Source: Thalassolituus maritimus (GTDB lineage Bacteria; Pseudomonadota; Gammaproteobacteria; Pseudomonadales; Oceanobacteraceae). From it: a stretch of 64,000 bases of DNA. A program made the position numbers and the translations under genes. The DNA lies in NCBI GenBank assembly GCA_913019975.1, contig CAJWBH010000006.1, positions 62,001 to 126,000 on the forward strand, written 5' to 3'. The first letter of the stretch is position 1. Each line of letters opens with the position of its first letter. Below are positions 1 through 8,383 of the stretch, in pieces. The notes beneath the pieces are model-generated. The model made no database searches and was not told where the DNA came from. It saw only the letters and a list, made by a program, of their open reading frames with translations.

Positions 1-2
1 CC

Positions 3-1199
3 GATGCAGGTTTGTCCCGTACCAGCATCGGGCTGTTTGGTTCTATTTTCTTCGTATACGCCATTAATTTTCTTTGGGCGCCGCTCGTCGACGGTTTTCA
101 GCTGCCTGTTTTCAGGCGTTTAGGTGACCGCAAATCCTGGATTGTGTTTCTGTTGCTGGTAATGACACTGGCATGTTGGGGCATCAGTCAGATTTCTCCG
201 CAGGCCAGCATGGTCTGGCTGAGCATATTGGCCATGACGATTGCACTGGCATCAGCGACCTGTGACATCGCTATTGATGGATTCAGGGTAGACAGTTTCG
301 ATCCAGAAGCTGAAGAGGCACTTATTCCCTATGCCGCGGCGTTTGCTACCAGCGGCTGGTGGACGGGGTACAGCTTGCTTGGTGCTGCGGCGTTTTATAT
401 GAAAGGTCTGTCGTCGATGGACTGGGCCGATGTGTTTTTCTATCTGGCCATGTTTTGTCTCTTTATTACCGCGTTAGTGACGGTATTAGTGGAACGAGAC
501 AATCGCCGTCGCGAAAAACTCGAGAGTCGTGTTTCTGGCCTGAGCCTAAGCGCACAACTTCAATTCACCCTGATTGAACCTTTCCGGGCGTTGCTCAGCC
601 GTTATGGCAGTACGATAGTACTTTTACTGCTCTCTTTCTTGTTTACGTTCAAAATGGGCGAGGCATTCCTTGGACGTATGTCGATTACCTTTTACAAGGA
701 AATTGGCTTTACCGATGCTCAGATTGCCACCTATTCGAAGATGGTGACCTGGTGGGTGACCATCGTTTTCAGCCTGATAGGTGCGTATTTTAATCAGAAA
801 CTGGGTATTTTCAGGGGGCTACTGATCGGTGGGTTGGCGATGGCCGGAACCAATCTCCTGTTTGCGTGGATTGCCGTTACCGGGCCGCTGGAGAGCCTCT
901 ATCTGTTTGCGGTGATTGCAGATGGATTCACCAGCGCATTTGCGACCGTGGTACTGGTCAGCTTCGTAACTCTGCTGACTGACCGGGTATTTTCAGCGAC
1001 TCAGTACGCTTTGCTGGCATCGATCGCGAATTTTGGCAGGACGACAGTGTCAGGTGCCAGCGGTTATGTGGTCGATTACCTCAACGGTGACTGGGCGACC
1101 TTCTTTGTATTAACCACCCTGATGGTCTTACCGAGCCTGGTGATTCTCTGGTGGTTGATTCGTCTGTTGCAGGCCCGCAACTTCTTGTCCCGTGACTAA
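3..1199 (+). CDS. AmpG-like MFS permease (5' truncated by window edge)
   Basis: Major facilitator superfamily transporter resembling AmpG, the inner-membrane permease that imports muropeptides released during cell-wall recycling. Seen: about 395 residues with eleven or so hydrophobic segments, the AmpG-like motif FLWAPLVD early on, and SATCDIAIDGFRVDSF, matching the family's conserved block after TM4. The reading frame is open to the first base of the window and reads D-A-G-L-S-R-T-S-I-G upstream of the first possible start (a TTG), which aligns with the usual AmpG N-terminus, so the true start lies outside the window. It converges on dnaE2 with 11 nt between stop codons. Family call firm; muropeptide specificity is inferred. 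Confidence 0.8.
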   Translation, partial: DAGLSRTSIGLFGSIFFVYAINFLWAPLVDGFQLPVFRRLGDRKSWIVFLLLVMTLACWGISQISPQASMVWLSILAMTIALASATCDIAIDGFRVDSFDPEAEEALIPYAAAFATSGWWTGYSLLGAAAFYMKGLSSMDWADVFFYLAMFCLFITALVTVLVERDNRRREKLESRVSGLSLSAQLQFTLIEPFRALLSRYGSTIVLLLLSFLFTFKMGEAFLGRMSITFYKEIGFTDAQIATYSKMVTWWVTIVFSLIGAYFNQKLGIFRGLLIGGLAMAGTNLLFAWIAVTGPLESLYLFAVIADGFTSAFATVVLVSFVTLLTDRVFSATQYALLASIANFGRTTVSGASGYVVDYLNGDWATFFVLTTLMVLPSLVILWWLIRLLQARNFLSRD

Positions 1200-1210
1200 G
1201 AGCGTAGCAC

Positions 1211-4200
1211 TCAGTGGAAGTCGTGCGACTGTACTTTCAGCCGCTCCAGTGAACCACTCAGATCGAGTAGCCGGTATGCAATCATATGGGTAATGCCGCT
1301 TTCGGGGTCTTGCTCAACTTTTCCGTATACCTGTAGTAACCGTGCATGAATCAAAGTATCCAGCTGACGTTTTGCCGTAGCCAGCCAGACCACAATATTC
1401 GAGCAACCGGTTTCATCTTCGAGCGTAATAAAGGTCACGCCTGCTGAGGTTCCGGGGCGTTGGCGACACGTGACAATACCGCTGATATAGCTTTCGTCTC
1501 CGTGTTTCAGTTGTTTTAAACCTTCTGCTGTCACACTGTTCCCTAAGAGACCCTGTTCACGCAGGACTTCCATCGGATGGCGTCCAAGCGTCACGCCCAG
1601 ACTCTGATAATCTTCCAGTAGATTATCGACTTCATCTGGCGCTGCCAGCTCCCAGGCTGTGGCTTGTGAAAGGTTCTCAAGAAGGTCGGGTTGATAAGAT
1701 GCCGCAGCGGGTTCAGCGGCTTGCCAGCGTGCATGGTAACGATGCTCACTGAGGGCACCGAATGCACCTGAAGAAGCCAGCGCCTCACGCTCTTTGCGAT
1801 TGAGCTGAGCAGCCTGGGTGCAGTCAGAAATGCTCTTGTATCCTGCTTCCGGACGCGCTGCTAACAGTCGCGTCGCTGCATCCTGATTCATACCTTTTAC
1901 CAGACGAAGGCCAAGTCTGACTGAGCCATCAGGAAGTGCTTCGTGGTCCCAGTGGCTGTGATTAACATCGACCGGGTGAATCATAACCTTATGGTGTCGC
2001 GCATCATTGATCAGCTGTGCTGGGCTATAAAATCCCATAGGTTGGCTGTTGAGTAGGGCCGCCAGAAAGACGCCAGGGTGATGGCACTTCAACCAGGCGG
2101 TCAGATAAACCAGTAAAGCAAAACTGGCGGCATGAGATTCTGGAAAACCGTATTCACCAAAGCCTTCGAGCTGGCGCTGGATTCTCTCTATGTAGGCTTC
2201 TGAAAATCCATTTTGAAGCATGTTTTCACGCAGACGATTTTGTAGCCTGTGCATCTGGCCTTTCTTTCGCCAGCTGGCCATGGAGCGTCTTAATTGATCG
2301 GCCTCAGAGGCAGTAAAGTCTGCGGCGACCATGGCAAAGGCAATGACTTGCTCCTGAAATAATGGAACCCCGTGGGTGCGTTCAAGAATAGGTCTGAGTT
2401 CAGGCAGAGGATAATCTGCGGCTTCCTGACCGTTACGCCGCTTTAAATAAGGGTGCACCATATCACCATGAATGGGGCCCGGGCGTACGATTGAAACCTG
2501 GACTACCAGGTCGTAATAACAGGCGGGCTTCAGGCGCGGTAGCATATTCATCTGAGCTCGGCTTTCGACCTGAAAGACACCCACGGAATCTGCTTTCTGC
2601 AGCATTTTATACGTCGCCGGGTCTTCCCGCGGAATGTCACTGATCTGCATTTCTAAATGATTCAGGCTACGACGTATCGCTGTCATCATGCCCAGGCCAA
2701 GAATATCCACTTTCATCAGACCAAGCGTTTCCAGATCGTCTTTACCCCACTGAATCACCGTGCGCTCTTTCATGCTGGCATTTTCGACCGGAACTAATTC
2801 ATGCAGACAACCTTCGGCAATAACAAAGCCACCAACATGCTGTGACAGGTGGCGAGGAAAACCCAGAATCTCTTGAGTCAGTGAACGAAGGCGTTGCGTT
2901 AAAGGGCTTTGATCGGAGTCTGGATAGACATGATCCATCCATTCGTGACCGTGATAGCGGCCAGCGTAGCGGGCAACAATACGGTCCTGCTCTGCAGTAT
3001 TGACTCCCAGTGCTTTTGCGACATCACGCAAAGCACTACGCGGACGGTAACGGATGACAGTAGCTGCGAGTGCAGCACGCTCGCGCCCGTATTTCTGATA
3101 TATGTACTGAATAACTTCTTCACGTCGCTGGCTTTCAAAATCAATATCAATATCTGGCGGTTCGTGGCGCTCTTCTGAAATAAAGCGTTCAAAAAGTAGT
3201 TGTACCTCTTGCGGATTTACTTCGGTCAGAAATAAACAATAACAGACCACGGAATTGGCCGCGGAACCACGTCCCTGACACATGATATTTTTTGAGCGGG
3301 CGAACTGGACGATATCGTAGAGCGTGACAAAGTAATGCTCGTATTCTTTCTGTGCGATCAGGCGAAGCTCTTTATCGATGGTTTGTTGGATATGAGCAGG
3401 GGTACCTTCAGGGAAGCGGATTGTCTGGCCTTTTTCTACCAGAGTTTTGAGATATTCCCGGGCGCACAGACCATCAGGAACTGAATCTGTGGGGTAAAGA
3501 TAGGAAATTTCATCAAGATTAAATGTGCATTTATTAGCGACGCTGACGCTTTCCTGTAGCCAATGTTCAGGATAAAGATGTGATAATTTTTTAAGTGACC
3601 GTAAGTGACGCTCGGCATTTGCATATAAGTGATGCTTTATCTGCTGAACTGGCTGGTTCATACGTATAGCTGTCAGGCAGTCCTGTAAGCTGTGCCGTGA
3701 CGGGTGGTGCATATGTACATTGCTCGCTGCGACAACAGGCAGGTCGAGGGTATCTGCCCAGCGGGCGATACCGATATAGTGATGGGCATCAAATTCATCC
3801 AGCGTCCGCTCTCCCAATAGCCACAGACGTTGATGAAAATGTCGGATTAATGCTGCGTACTCAGAGAGTATCTCTTGTTCAGCTGGCTGCCAGAGCAACA
3901 GACAATGTTGCAAATCAGTGAGCTGTGCGGGCGTAAACGTATAATGTCCTTTTTCTGCCTGACGCCGGCATTGAGTAATCAGTGTTGAGAGTTCAGCGTA
4001 CGCTTTGCGCCCGGTAACGAGCACAATATAGAGGCCACTGGCGTGACGAAATTCGCTACCAATAATCAGCTTCAGTGACAGATTTTCTTCTTTAATGGCC
4101 CGGTGGGCGCACACAACGCCTGCGAAAGAGCATTCATCGGTCAGAGCCAATGCCTGATAGCCAAGATCAGCGGCTTGCTGGACTAATTCTTCGGGATGAG

Positions 4201-4261
4201 AAGCGCCCCGAAGAAAGGTAAAGTTACTCAGACAGTGAAGCTCAGCATATGGTGTAGTCAC
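1211..4261 (-). CDS. dnaE2: Error-prone DNA polymerase III alpha subunit DnaE2 (ImuC)
   Basis: Third gene of the SOS mutasome cassette and its catalytic subunit, a C-family polymerase that extends past DNA lesions with the help of ImuA and ImuB. Seen: 1016 residues, shorter than the replicative DnaE at 41-44.6 kb in this window; an N-terminal PHP domain (HCLSNFTFLRGAS), the palm motif GRGSAANSV and the catalytic acidic block PPDIDIDFE, then a helix-hairpin-helix and an OB-fold region near the C-terminus. Start is GTG with only a weak ribosome site, 11 nt after imuB, so it probably relies on coupled translation. Expression should follow LexA through the operator upstream of imuA. The short length and the imuA-imuB context separate it from DnaE1. 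Confidence 0.95.
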   Translation of the reverse strand: MTTPYAELHCLSNFTFLRGASHPEELVQQAADLGYQALALTDECSFAGVVCAHRAIKEENLSLKLIIGSEFRHASGLYIVLVTGRKAYAELSTLITQCRRQAEKGHYTFTPAQLTDLQHCLLLWQPAEQEILSEYAALIRHFHQRLWLLGERTLDEFDAHHYIGIARWADTLDLPVVAASNVHMHHPSRHSLQDCLTAIRMNQPVQQIKHHLYANAERHLRSLKKLSHLYPEHWLQESVSVANKCTFNLDEISYLYPTDSVPDGLCAREYLKTLVEKGQTIRFPEGTPAHIQQTIDKELRLIAQKEYEHYFVTLYDIVQFARSKNIMCQGRGSAANSVVCYCLFLTEVNPQEVQLLFERFISEERHEPPDIDIDFESQRREEVIQYIYQKYGRERAALAATVIRYRPRSALRDVAKALGVNTAEQDRIVARYAGRYHGHEWMDHVYPDSDQSPLTQRLRSLTQEILGFPRHLSQHVGGFVIAEGCLHELVPVENASMKERTVIQWGKDDLETLGLMKVDILGLGMMTAIRRSLNHLEMQISDIPREDPATYKMLQKADSVGVFQVESRAQMNMLPRLKPACYYDLVVQVSIVRPGPIHGDMVHPYLKRRNGQEAADYPLPELRPILERTHGVPLFQEQVIAFAMVAADFTASEADQLRRSMASWRKKGQMHRLQNRLRENMLQNGFSEAYIERIQRQLEGFGEYGFPESHAASFALLVYLTAWLKCHHPGVFLAALLNSQPMGFYSPAQLINDARHHKVMIHPVDVNHSHWDHEALPDGSVRLGLRLVKGMNQDAATRLLAARPEAGYKSISDCTQAAQLNRKEREALASSGAFGALSEHRYHARWQAAEPAAASYQPDLLENLSQATAWELAAPDEVDNLLEDYQSLGVTLGRHPMEVLREQGLLGNSVTAEGLKQLKHGDESYISGIVTCRQRPGTSAGVTFITLEDETGCSNIVVWLATAKRQLDTLIHARLLQVYGKVEQDPESGITHMIAYRLLDLSGSLERLKVQSHDFH

Positions 4262-4272
4262 GGAGTGTCAGC

Positions 4273-5667
4273 CTATGAAAAATAGCCATGCAGAAACCAA
4301 CGTTTCTGGTCATCTCTGAATACCCATAGCAATTGTTCATCTTGCATGACCTGATAATAATCCCGGCGCGTCATCCGGCTATCCCACCAGCCGCTGGTGA
4401 TGCGCAGAGGGCCTTGGATAATGTCTGCGGGAGGCGGGTAGGGAACTGGCTCAGGCAGCAACCAGATAGGCCAGTCTCCGGTTCGGCTCAGGCTGTCTGT
4501 TACGCTTTCATCTGCGGGCTGTGCTTGCCATGAAGCTTCTGGTCGCGGGTCTCCAGTGCTTTGCAGTACCGACACCTGGCTGGCTGATAGCCTGGCTTGT
4601 AAGCGGTTAATCAGACTGCCTGACAGAGGCGTCTGGTCGTCTGTTGCAAGGCATGATGCCTGCTCATGCTGTCTTGAAGTGAACTGGGTGACACTAAGCT
4701 GAAGCTCAGTGACCGGGGCCCGCAGAGACTGTTTATCCAATTGATAACGGCACAGTTGTAACAGTTCTTCATAGCGGTATTCATGGTTGGCAAAGCTGAA
4801 TAACCAACGGGTTTCCGGAAGTTCTCTGTGTAACAGGCGTAAGGCCAGCCAGCGGACTGAAAGCTGATGGTGGTGGAGAAATCCACAGAGGCTGTCGAGC
4901 AGACGAGCCAATGGAAAAAATAGCCCATTTCTGTGCTCGGCATCATGACTGAAAATGACTTTCTCAGAGAATTTCAGCGGCGGAGTAAAAAGACTAGAGG
5001 GCGGTTTTTGTTGTCCGTGTAGTTGCTGCAGTTGTTGCATCAACTGCGGACAGATACGACGACCAGTTTCTGCGAGTGGCAGTTGTAATAACTCTCCCAG
5101 ACGCTGGATACCCAGTCGCTGTAGTGCCAGCAGCTGTGCATCGTTGAGATGCAATTTATCCAAAGGAAGTGCCTGTAGCGCATGCTGTTGTTGTACGGTA
5201 TTCAGAGAGAGTGTCTGTATATCAGCGAGTGCCTGCCAGCGCGCAGAAACAGGCGTCAGGCCTAAGCCATATTGCAGTGGCCACTGATGCTGCTGACAGC
5301 CGTCTTTGAGCGTGTTAGCGAAGGCTTCAATGCCACCAAACAGCCTCAGCATGCTCCCTGCTTCGAGCCATAAGCCGTCCGCTGGGTCCGGGAATATCTG
5401 TGCAGAGTAGCGATATGCCCACAGTGCCCTTTGTTGCAGTAACTGCTCTGCGTATTCCTTGTTCAGGGTATGGCAGACAACTTCCGGACACAGAAATAAC
5501 GCACTGGCGAGAGGCATGTCTGGCCGAATTCCGCATTGCCTTGCAGCAGTTGAAACCTGAACGACCCGCTGCTGATCCTGAGTAATCACAATAACCGGGC
5601 TGTGATAATCATGGACCAGACTGTGCAGGTACATATCCGGAAAGTAGAGATAGAGCCAGGCGTTCAT
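4273..5667 (-). CDS. imuB: ImuB, Y-family polymerase-like mutasome scaffold
   Basis: ImuB proteins are related to DinB/UmuC but lack the catalytic acidic residues; they act as the hub that joins the beta clamp, ImuA and DnaE2. Seen: 464 residues beginning LYLYFPDMYLHSL where active polymerases have the first metal-binding aspartate motif, and DPADGLWLEAG where DinB has its S-x-D-E motif, consistent with a non-catalytic protein. The middle (LQRLGIQRLGELLQLP) fits the helix-hairpin-helix thumb. It sits 4 nt after imuA and 11 nt before dnaE2, in the canonical imuA-imuB-dnaE2 order, so all three are probably one SOS transcript. Confidence 0.92.
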   Translation of the reverse strand: MNAWLYLYFPDMYLHSLVHDYHSPVIVITQDQQRVVQVSTAARQCGIRPDMPLASALFLCPEVVCHTLNKEYAEQLLQQRALWAYRYSAQIFPDPADGLWLEAGSMLRLFGGIEAFANTLKDGCQQHQWPLQYGLGLTPVSARWQALADIQTLSLNTVQQQHALQALPLDKLHLNDAQLLALQRLGIQRLGELLQLPLAETGRRICPQLMQQLQQLHGQQKPPSSLFTPPLKFSEKVIFSHDAEHRNGLFFPLARLLDSLCGFLHHHQLSVRWLALRLLHRELPETRWLFSFANHEYRYEELLQLCRYQLDKQSLRAPVTELQLSVTQFTSRQHEQASCLATDDQTPLSGSLINRLQARLSASQVSVLQSTGDPRPEASWQAQPADESVTDSLSRTGDWPIWLLPEPVPYPPPADIIQGPLRITSGWWDSRMTRRDYYQVMQDEQLLWVFRDDQKRWFLHGYFS

Positions 5668-5671
5668 TGGC

Positions 5672-6343
5672 TTAACCTGTCCGGGTTGCGCTGTTCAGTG
5701 ACAGTGAAAAGGCATTACCCGGCCAGCGTCCCCGACGTTTAATAAAGCGCAGGTTTGCCTGTTCTGCTGAGATTCGTGTGACCTGAAGTCTCAATGGTGC
5801 GGCTGAAGCGCTGTTCTGGTGTTTGGCGTCGGGCCATAGCCAGCAGAAGTTCTTACTTGCTTCGCAGGCCAGTTGAATCCTGCGAATGCTGTTAGGGTCC
5901 GATTCAGGCAGCCATCCCATGACGGCGCTGCAGTGACCAGACCGAAGCCCTTCTTCGACGCACCAGAGTGCTTCTTTACGATCTTTGGGGTGGACCATCA
6001 ACAGTCGTCGGGTATCTATTCCTGCCATTGTCAGGGCTGGCGCGTAGGGAATAGCAGGAGGAGCTACCATCATGATCCACTGCTGTTGATGACTTAATGT
6101 CGCCAGCACGGGTAGCAGAATATGCATATCACCGGAGCCGTACCTATGAGGGTAAATCTCGCAGACCTGGCCAGCTTGCCAGCCCCCTTGTGGGAGTTCA
6201 CGGTTCAGCTGCGGATACCCAGAGGAGATGACTCTGGCACTGCTACAGGGTTGCTGAGCCGCCTGCCATACCAGCCCTTTGTTCAGAGCCAGGTCGAGAG
6301 GGTAACTCGGACCGGATGACGAATGTGATTGTGTCTCTGGCAT
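5672..6343 (-). CDS. imuA: ImuA, RecA-like/SulA-like mutasome accessory protein
   Basis: First gene of the imuA-imuB-dnaE2 damage-tolerance operon. ImuA is a RecA-fold protein that interacts with ImuB and is needed for induced mutagenesis. Seen: 223 residues with the family pattern SSGYPQLNRELPQGGWQAG near residue 45 and IHPKDRKEALW-type sequence (MVHPKDRKEALWCVEEGLRS) in the middle, then a basic C-terminus (RFIKRRGRWPGNAFSL) typical of ImuA. The ATG is preceded by AGGAGA, and the two LexA boxes lie 18-51 bp upstream. Strong call from both sequence and context. Confidence 0.9.
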   Translation of the reverse strand: MPETQSHSSSGPSYPLDLALNKGLVWQAAQQPCSSARVISSGYPQLNRELPQGGWQAGQVCEIYPHRYGSGDMHILLPVLATLSHQQQWIMMVAPPAIPYAPALTMAGIDTRRLLMVHPKDRKEALWCVEEGLRSGHCSAVMGWLPESDPNSIRRIQLACEASKNFCWLWPDAKHQNSASAAPLRLQVTRISAEQANLRFIKRRGRWPGNAFSLSLNSATRTG

Positions 6344-6360
6344 ACCTCTCTCTCCTATGA

Positions 6361-6394
6361 ATGTTTTTATATACAGTACTGTATATAAAAACAG
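6361..6394 (-). promoter_or_regulatory. Double LexA operator of the imuA-imuB-dnaE2 operon
   Basis: Positions 6379-6394 read CTGTATATAAAAACAG, a perfect CTGT-N8-ACAG gammaproteobacterial SOS box. The adjoining 6361-6376 is its reverse complement except for the first base (ATGT instead of CTGT). Together 6362-6393 form a 32-bp perfect palindrome with a TA centre. On the minus strand a possible -35 (TTGAAC, 6396-6401) and a -10 about 17 bp further on fall on or inside the palindrome, so LexA binding should block the promoter directly. Confidence 0.88.
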
Positions 6395-6433
6395 TGTTCA
6401 AGGAGTCGATACGACAGAGCACAAAAGACAGAA

Positions 6434-6462
6434 GAAAAAAGGGCCTCGCAGGCCCTTTCTTA
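6434..6462 (-). terminator. Rho-independent terminator after the PBP-like gene
   Basis: GC-rich hairpin GGGCCT-CGC-AGGCCC at 6441-6455; on the minus strand it is followed by six T residues. It lies about 40 bp after the stop of the binding-protein-like gene and separates that operon from imuA. Confidence 0.85.
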
Positions 6463-6499
6463 GTTCAGTATTTTGTCTTGGTCGGCGTACGCCTACCGG

Positions 6500-6928
6500 T
6501 CAGTCGGTGGCATAAATAACGATCAGATCTTCCGGTAGGTCTGTGTCCGCAGTGAGGTAGCCAATGCTGTCTGGCGTATCAAGAAGATACTGAACCATCG
6601 CCTTCTCAGAATTGACTATCTGAGGCGGCGGGCGGCGACCAGTAAACTTCATCTGAGCCCAATAAGACTGAACCCGTGAGTCAGAAAGGCCGACGATCTT
6701 TATGTTAAACAGACTGCGTGTACGATTGCCGGGAGGTAGGGCAACAGGCTGCAGATCACGACCCACAGAGGCCCCCATAAACAGGTTACGTATCTGTTCA
6801 CGGGATAATCGCACGCCGGTATTATCGGAATGCGTCACGATAATGATGCGTTCACTGGCGAAGGCAGCAAATGCCCCTGGTGCAAACAATAAGGTCAGCG
6901 CCAGTAAAGAGCTAAGTATGAGTCTCAT
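6500..6928 (-). CDS. Small periplasmic binding-protein-like (PstS-like) protein
   Basis: A 142-residue exported protein with a signal peptide (MRLILSSLLALTLLFAPGAFA) followed by a compact domain resembling one lobe of phosphate-type (PstS-like) binding proteins: V-T-H-S-D-N-T-G, L-S-R-E-Q-I-R-N-L-F-M-G near residue 45 and DSIGYLTADTDLP near the C-terminus are typical. Chosen start: the ATG at 6928 overlaps the porin stop as TGATG, implying translational coupling; a start 18 nt further upstream is possible but would place six residues before the signal peptide. No transporter permease is nearby, so a sensing or accessory role beside the porin and the divergent c-di-GMP enzyme is more likely than classical uptake (inference). 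Confidence 0.7.
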   Translation of the reverse strand: MRLILSSLLALTLLFAPGAFAAFASERIIIVTHSDNTGVRLSREQIRNLFMGASVGRDLQPVALPPGNRTRSLFNIKIVGLSDSRVQSYWAQMKFTGRRPPPQIVNSEKAMVQYLLDTPDSIGYLTADTDLPEDLIVIYATD

Positions 6929-8136
6929 CAGAAGATCCACTCCCACGCCACTTGGTAGAGGTAGGCATTTTCAGTGGAGTCATTTGCTGGGCTCATAAAG
7001 AAACCGCTGCGGCTTCGTGACTCTTCAAGCAGAGTTATTTCTGCTTTCAGTGCCATATTCATCCGAAAGTCCCAACGTGTTCCCAGGGTGTAGCTATCCA
7101 GGTTGCCATTCGGTGTGCTGGCAAATACCTGGTAGTAGGCCGTTGATAACATATCTTGCTGCGGGTTTCCGGTCGGGGGTATCGGCAGCTCGTTCGACAT
7201 TTTGACTGCACTGTATTCGCTGCGGCTGTATGTCGCGTGCAGTGTCCAGTCGTTAATAACCCGGCCCGCCATCAGGTAGTAACCCGTGATCTCAGGAGCA
7301 ATTTCGTACCCAGTGACTATGTTGACCCACTCTGCTTTATAGAATGAATTTAACGTGTCGTAGCTGAGAGACGTCTGCAGAGCGTATACATTACCGGAAG
7401 ATTCCAGACTTTTGGCACTGTCGTTGTAGCCGAGGGCATACAGTTGTGAGCGCAGCTCAGATACATTCGGAATCTCAGTCGTGTTGCGCGCCTGATGGTA
7501 TGACATGCGTAAAGACAGGTTATTGCGACTAATCGTAGCGACGATACCCGCCAGGTCTTCAACTTCTGTCTCAACGTCTACTTTTGAGCCGGCAAGGAAC
7601 AAGTCGCCTTCGTAGTATCCGTAGTAAGCTTCGAGGTTGAGTGCCAGAGAGTTGCCTGAATGGTAATAACTGGCACTGGCGCCATTAAAATTAGAGAACA
7701 GGTAATTGTTGTAAACCTGAACAGGTGCGGTTACCCACGGGTAGCTGTAGCCAACGTCGTAACCGTCGCTGTATATAAAAAACGGTGTACGTAGTTTCCC
7801 TGCCCTGAAGTGCCAGGCGCTGCTTGGCTGATAACTCAGGTAAGCCCATTCCAGTCCGCTGTCACGATCGTCACCGGTATGTGCGACGAACTGGCTCGAA
7901 ACGGACAGCTTATCGTTGAAGGAATAGGATGGCTGAACCGCTAACAGTGATTGCTCATCCAGAGATACTTCATTGGTATAGCCATCGAAACGTCGGCTGC
8001 TGTGGCTGAGGTAGCCGCCAATGACGCGGGCAAAGCCCGAGATTTCCAGATTGTCGGTCAGTTTTTCTGCATAGCATGCCTCTGCACCCAGAAGGAGGGC
8101 AGATACAACGGCAGCAACACCCGGTATTTTTATCAT
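6928..8136 (-). CDS. Outer-membrane porin-like beta-barrel protein
   Basis: 402-residue exported protein: signal peptide ending near A-C-Y-A-E (residues 1-24), then alternating polar/hydrophobic strands rich in Tyr, Ser and Asn and a C-terminal residue F (ending AWEWIF), the signature recognised by the BAM machinery. The segment SGLEWAYLSYQPSSAWHFRA followed by GKLRTPFF matches the general trimeric-porin/OprO-like pattern of strand plus constriction region. First gene of a two-gene operon with the PBP-like protein, and divergent from a GGDEF-EAL gene across 247 bp. The substrate cannot be told from the sequence. Confidence 0.75.
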   Translation of the reverse strand: MIKIPGVAAVVSALLLGAEACYAEKLTDNLEISGFARVIGGYLSHSSRRFDGYTNEVSLDEQSLLAVQPSYSFNDKLSVSSQFVAHTGDDRDSGLEWAYLSYQPSSAWHFRAGKLRTPFFIYSDGYDVGYSYPWVTAPVQVYNNYLFSNFNGASASYYHSGNSLALNLEAYYGYYEGDLFLAGSKVDVETEVEDLAGIVATISRNNLSLRMSYHQARNTTEIPNVSELRSQLYALGYNDSAKSLESSGNVYALQTSLSYDTLNSFYKAEWVNIVTGYEIAPEITGYYLMAGRVINDWTLHATYSRSEYSAVKMSNELPIPPTGNPQQDMLSTAYYQVFASTPNGNLDSYTLGTRWDFRMNMALKAEITLLEESRSRSGFFMSPANDSTENAYLYQVAWEWIF

Positions 8137-8383
8137 TATATGGTTGCTCCAAGTTGCGCCAGAGTACTCAATGTCGGCTCTGTTGCAGGAGTATAGTAAT
8201 CAATTCTGCCCATACAGCTTGCGGGATGTCCCACTTCAGACAGTTTGGCCTAATATGTCATATAAGTGGTGGGCTGAGAAGGATAAATATCATTCCTTAA
8301 CGGCCAGACATTGAACTTATAGTGAACTATGATCTGATGGCAGGTATAAAAAATTTACGACGTCAGGGAACAGAGAGAGCTAC

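Noticed and set aside
4955..5287. Cys/Ser-rich 110-codon frame opposite imuB
   Set aside because: Shadow frame of a Gln/Leu-rich gene; no independent signal.
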